Part shown: one piece after another, positions 61,152 to 64,000 of the stretch
How the letters are laid out: every line of letters begins with the position of its first letter
Numbering within the stretch: the first letter of the stretch is position 1
Source of the DNA: QHWF01 sp036848175
GTDB lineage: Bacteria > Acidobacteriota > Vicinamibacteria > Vicinamibacterales > CAVVIG01
Length of the DNA stretch: 64,000 nt
NCBI GenBank assembly: GCA_036848175.1
Contig: DAIUKO010000002.1
Coordinates: 1-64,000, forward strand
Direction of reading: 5' to 3'
Position numbers and translations under genes: made by a program
The notes under the pieces: model-generated
Seen by the model: only the letters and a program-made list of their open reading frames with translations
Databases searched by the model: none
Told to the model about the DNA's origin: nothing

Positions 61152-61747
61152 CGCGCTGCCTCGTCACCGATCGAAGACGCCTCTGTCCTGGCGCCGACTC
61201 TGCGGCGGCCGCGCTCGCGTGCCTGGTCGAGCAGGCGCGGCGCGCCACAGCGGCCGGCGTCGATCTCATTCAGATCCGCGAACGCGATCTCGAGGCCGCG
61301 GCGCTCGCGGCCCTGGTCTCCGAGATTGTCGCCGTCACCCGTGGTTCGACGACACGCGTGGTCGTCAACGACCGCATCGACGTCGCGCTGGCGTCCGGCG
61401 CCGACGGCGTGCATCTGCGAGGGGACTCGGTAGCGGTCGAAGCCGCCCGGCGTCTGCTTGCCGCACCGCTGCTGGTCGGCCGATCGGTACACAACGTTGA
61501 CGAGGCGCGCGCCGCGTCAGGTGCGGACTACTTGATCGCCGGGACAGTCTTCTCGTCGCCGTCGAAGCCGGACGCGGCCGAGCTCCTCGGCCTCGACGGC
61601 TTGCGCGCGATCGTGCGCGCGACCGCGGTTCCGGTTCTAGCCATCGGCGGCATCACGTCGGATCGCATCGCCGATGTGCTTGCCACCGGCGCCGCCGGTA
61701 TCGCGGCGATCGGTCTCTTCATTGACAGTCTGAAATCGGCTTCCTAA
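61148..61747 (+). CDS. thiE: Thiamine-phosphate synthase ThiE
   Basis: ThiE couples the thiazole and pyrimidine phosphates to thiamine monophosphate. The TIM-barrel motifs are DLIQIRERDLE, VVNDRIDVALASGADGVHL and VLAIGGITSDRI. The usual TxTK loop is AGTVFSSPSKPDA here, so some members of this divergent group (TenI-like) may differ in function. It has 199 residues. The GTG start overlaps the previous stop. No other thi gene is in the window. Confidence 0.85.
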   Translation: MTRCLVTDRRRLCPGADSAAAALACLVEQARRATAAGVDLIQIRERDLEAAALAALVSEIVAVTRGSTTRVVVNDRIDVALASGADGVHLRGDSVAVEAARRLLAAPLLVGRSVHNVDEARAASGADYLIAGTVFSSPSKPDAAELLGLDGLRAIVRATAVPVLAIGGITSDRIADVLATGAAGIAAIGLFIDSLKSAS

Positions 61748-61790
61748 CATAATCAGCTGGGTTCGTTGATCATCGTTCGTCAGGTTCGTC

Positions 61791-62681
61791 ATGTCTGTAG
61801 ATCGGGCCCCCGGCGACTTCGGCGGCAAGCTTCGCGCAGCGCGCGAGCGGCGCGGCGTTTCGCTGCGGCAGATCGCGAACGCCACCAAAATCTCCGTCGC
61901 CGTGCTCGAGGCGCTCGAGCGCAATGACATCTCACGGCTGCCGGGCGGCATCTTCGGGCGCGCGTTCGTGCGCTCGTACGCGATCGAAGTCGGCCTGGAT
62001 CCCGAAACGACGATTCAGGATTTCATCGCACAGTTTCCCGCCGAGTCGGTCACGGTGGGCCATCCGGCAGCGGGACAGGTCGAGGATCACGAGGCACACG
62101 AAAGCGATCGGCGGATGGCGACGACCTTCGTGCGCCTGATCGCGTTCAGCGTGCCGATTGCGATCGCCGTCGTCTACTTCGGGTTGTCGGGACGCGAGGG
62201 CGCGCAGCCGGAAGCGGCGCCTGCCGCGCCGGCCCAGACTGCGCCGCCGCCGACGAGCGTCGAGCCGCCGGCTGTGCCGGCATCAACCGGATCGCCCGCG
62301 CCGTCGCCAACCGTGGCGGAGACGCGGGCCGCGACCACGCCGGCCTCGATCACGCCGGTGACGCCGCCCGCCGCGTCGCCGCCGCCGGCCGCACCTCCGG
62401 CGTCCGCCGCGACCGATCGGCTCACTGTCGGACTCTCGGTTACGCGTCCGTGCTGGGTCACGGCGACCGTCGACGGCCGGCGCACGATCGACCGGCTGTT
62501 GCAGCCTGGTGAGAAGCAGACGATCGACGTCGGCAGAGATCTCACGCTGACCGCCGGCGATGCCTCGGCGGTGGCGCTGACCTTGAACGGCGCCGAGGCC
62601 AGGCCGCTCGGCGGCGCCGGCAATGTCGTGACGGTGCGGCTGAACCCGACCAACTTCAGGAGCTACGTGCAAAACCGGTGA
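61791..62681 (+). CDS. RodZ-like HTH membrane protein
   Basis: The 296 residues follow the RodZ plan. An N-terminal Cro/C1-type HTH (about 12-75, LRAARERRGVSLRQIANATK) is followed by a polar linker, one membrane helix (about 104-125, TTFVRLIAFSVPIAIAVVYF), a Pro/Ala/Thr-rich region and a C-terminal DUF4115 domain (about 208-296, VGLSVTRPCWVTATVDGRRT). RodZ links MreB filaments to the elongasome and sets rod shape. mreB is not in the window. The stop overlaps the next gene's GTG start. Confidence 0.85.
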   Translation: MSVDRAPGDFGGKLRAARERRGVSLRQIANATKISVAVLEALERNDISRLPGGIFGRAFVRSYAIEVGLDPETTIQDFIAQFPAESVTVGHPAAGQVEDHEAHESDRRMATTFVRLIAFSVPIAIAVVYFGLSGREGAQPEAAPAAPAQTAPPPTSVEPPAVPASTGSPAPSPTVAETRAATTPASITPVTPPAASPPPAAPPASAATDRLTVGLSVTRPCWVTATVDGRRTIDRLLQPGEKQTIDVGRDLTLTAGDASAVALTLNGAEARPLGGAGNVVTVRLNPTNFRSYVQNR

Positions 62682-63463
62682 GCGGACCAACACCACTCCT
62701 CGATTTTTTCAAGCGCGGCGACGTCTCGCGCGACGTGCGCCTGGAAGCGGCCAGCGGCACACTTGCGCCGCGGGCCGAGGAGCAGCTGCAGATTCTGGTG
62801 ATGCTGCTCGAGGATCCCGACGCCGAGGTCCGGGCGACCGCGGAGGAGACGCTGCACAACATTCCGGAAGCGGCGCTGAAAGCCTTCCTCGCCCGCGCCG
62901 ACGTCCCGCTCGACCTGCGCGAGTTCTTCGCGGATCGCGGCGTGTTCCCCGACGAGATGCCGGACATCACCGCCGCGATCGGCGAAGACGCGCCGCTCCT
63001 CGATGCGAGCTCGGCGGAGGAGGCTGTCGACGAGGACGAGGATCGCGAGTCGGCGACGCAGAAGCTCGCCAAGATGGGCTTCTCGGCGCGCCTGAAGGCG
63101 GCGGTGAAGGGCTCGCGCGAGATGCGCGCGATGCTCATCCGCGATCCGAACAAGATGATCGCGTCGGCAGTCTTGAGCAGTCCGAAGCTGAGCGAGCCCG
63201 AGATCGAGAGTTTTGCGAGAATGGCCAGCCTCTCGGAGGAGGTCCTGCGGATCATCGCCAACAATCGCGCCTGGACCAAGAACTACAACGTCGTGTTGGG
63301 GCTGACGAGAAATCCGAAGACGCCGCTCGCGCTGTCGCTGAATTTCCTCCAGCGGCTCAGCGGCCGCGATCTGAATCAGGTGTCGGTCGATCGCAACGTC
63401 CCCGAACCGCTGCGCATCGCCGCGCGGAAGAAGGTGGCCGCGAACCGCGCCGGTTCCGGGTGA
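62678..63463 (+). CDS. HEAT-repeat-like protein of unknown function
   Basis: A 261-residue soluble protein with helical repeats. An N-terminal half (about 1-90) reads like HEAT repeats (DVRLEAASGTLAPRAEEQLQ; LLEDPDAEVRATAEETLHNI). An acidic linker (about 110-130, EEAVDEDEDRES) follows. The C-terminal half (SEPEIESFARMASLSEEVLR; TKNYNVVLGLTRNPKTPLAL) resembles leucine-rich or HEAT-like repeats of DUF2336-type proteins. GTG start at 62678 overlaps the RodZ-like gene's stop, so the two are coupled and may work together. Confidence 0.72.
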   Translation: MSGPTPLLDFFKRGDVSRDVRLEAASGTLAPRAEEQLQILVMLLEDPDAEVRATAEETLHNIPEAALKAFLARADVPLDLREFFADRGVFPDEMPDITAAIGEDAPLLDASSAEEAVDEDEDRESATQKLAKMGFSARLKAAVKGSREMRAMLIRDPNKMIASAVLSSPKLSEPEIESFARMASLSEEVLRIIANNRAWTKNYNVVLGLTRNPKTPLALSLNFLQRLSGRDLNQVSVDRNVPEPLRIAARKKVAANRAGSG

Positions 63464-63475
63464 GGCCGCGCCGGC

Positions 63476-63703
63476 TCAATTCCTGGCTTTGCGTGTCTTC
63501 TTCCCGCGCTTCCAGTCGGAGCGCATCTGCGCCAGGCCTTCCATGTAGACGGTGGCGCGTTCGCGCTCTTCTTCGCTCGCCATCGATTTCAACAGGTCGA
63601 GCGCCTTCGCGAGATCGGCGTCGATCCGATCGCGCGTCGTCGAAAAGTACAGCCGGCGGATTTCAGCCAGCTTATCGTCCGACGAAAGCATTGGAAGTTT
63701 CAC
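63476..63703 (-). CDS. Small helical protein of unknown function
   Basis: A 75-residue charged protein, mostly helical (DKLAEIRRLYFSTTRDRIDA, then KALDLLKSMASEEERERATV), with a basic C-terminus (KRGKKTRKARN). The GTG start at 63703 overlaps the PolX stop (GTGA); ATG at 63691 is the alternative. It is probably cotranscribed with the PolX gene. No family recognised. Confidence 0.72.
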   Translation of the reverse strand: MKLPMLSSDDKLAEIRRLYFSTTRDRIDADLAKALDLLKSMASEEERERATVYMEGLAQMRSDWKRGKKTRKARN

Positions 63704-64000
63704 GCTCGGTGCCGGCGAAGCGACGCGCGAAACTCCTCGAACGGGCGCGTGTTGAGGACGTCCGACGGCTGCAGCCAGGCGCGGCGCGCCATCAGGACAC
63801 CCCAGCGCAGCCGCCCGAACGCCGTCTTCGAATGCGCGTCGGTCGAGATCACCAGCCGGGCGCCGCGATCACGCGCGAGCTTCGCGTGGACGTCGTTCAA
63901 GTCCAGGCGATCCACCTGGCAGTTGATCTCGAGTGCGACGTGGTGGCGGACCGCGGCGTCGACGACCGTCTCCGCGTCGAACGCGTACGGCGGACGTTGC
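63700..64000 (-). CDS. polX: DNA polymerase X family protein, C-terminal part
   Basis: This is the 3' end of a gene that continues outside the window. The visible 99 residues match the end of the C-terminal PHP domain of bacterial PolX: VALEINCQVDRLDLND, then LVISTDAHSKTAFGRLRWG and RRAWLQPSDVLNTRPFEEF. PolX proteins are gap-filling repair polymerases; the PHP domain gives 3'-5' exonuclease activity. The metal-binding DAH motif is present. A PHP-domain protein of another kind cannot be fully ruled out from this fragment. Confidence 0.82.
   Translation of the reverse strand, partial: QRPPYAFDAETVVDAAVRHHVALEINCQVDRLDLNDVHAKLARDRGARLVISTDAHSKTAFGRLRWGVLMARRAWLQPSDVLNTRPFEEFRASLRRHRA

Overview
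The window is high-GC, gene-dense bacterial chromosome of about 64 kb, with almost no gap longer than 300 bases. It has diderm hallmarks (RND pumps, TolC, TonB, an IspH pathway gene). The gene mix suggests an Acidobacteriota genome, probably class Vicinamibacteria: two ECF sigma/zinc-finger anti-sigma pairs, the VWA protein family common in acidobacteria, a MacAB/RND efflux block with glycine-rich proteins, and NtrY/NtrX-type regulators. This assignment is inference from gene content; no rRNA gene is present. No tRNA, CRISPR array, prophage or insertion sequence was seen.

Layout. 114-16707 (minus strand) is a long efflux block. In transcription order it holds a Spy-like periplasmic protein, a TolC family channel, an RND adaptor and pump, a MacA-like adaptor, MacB-like ATPase and permease, a lipoprotein RND adaptor and an MdtBC-like pump, then an ECF sigma/anti-sigma pair. 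16988-19771 holds a small exported protein, ispH and a second ECF sigma/anti-sigma pair. 19870-24469 is pckA-gatB-ftsE-ftsX. 24559-30434 is a small gene, glycerate kinase, RNase R and selB. 30429-34334 has a tatA shorter than 60 codons, a VWA protein, a geranylgeranyl-reductase-like flavoprotein, a small stress-type protein and tonB. 34420-37662 (minus) is groES-groEL and a Fis-type HTH gene with purC. 37768-43112 has a YbhN-like flippase-type protein, nrdR and ntrY-ntrX. 43113-44009 is a glutamate formimidoyltransferase (minus). 44041-53803 is a run of overlapping genes: TPR, zinc ribbon-RDD, pgpA, cinA, thpR, plsY, gpsA, ftsY, ribD, ribE and ribBA. 53927-58670 is a small gene followed by the classic ffh-rpsP-khpA-rimM-trmD-rplS-rnhB group. 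58679-63463 holds a TPR protein, a membrane protein, thiE, a RodZ-like protein and a HEAT-like protein. The window ends (minus) in a 75-codon gene and the 3' end of a PolX gene.

Themes. The first 17 kb combine two RND pumps, one MacAB system and one TolC channel in one orientation. The second ECF operon and the efflux block share a near-identical 16-base motif at their 5' ends, which may link them. Downstream genes are mostly housekeeping: protein targeting (ffh, ftsY, tatA), translation and RNA processing (gatB, rnr, rpsP, rimM, trmD, rplS, selB), cell division (ftsEX), phospholipid (plsY, gpsA, pgpA), riboflavin and thiamine synthesis.

The most unusual non-coding signals are: several unrelated short tandem repeat families in the intergenic gaps that share a 7-base (sometimes 9-base) period and often form inverted arms; a family of GC-rich hairpins just after stop codons; and a consensus groES promoter bracketed by two CIRCE-like operators with the same variant half-site.
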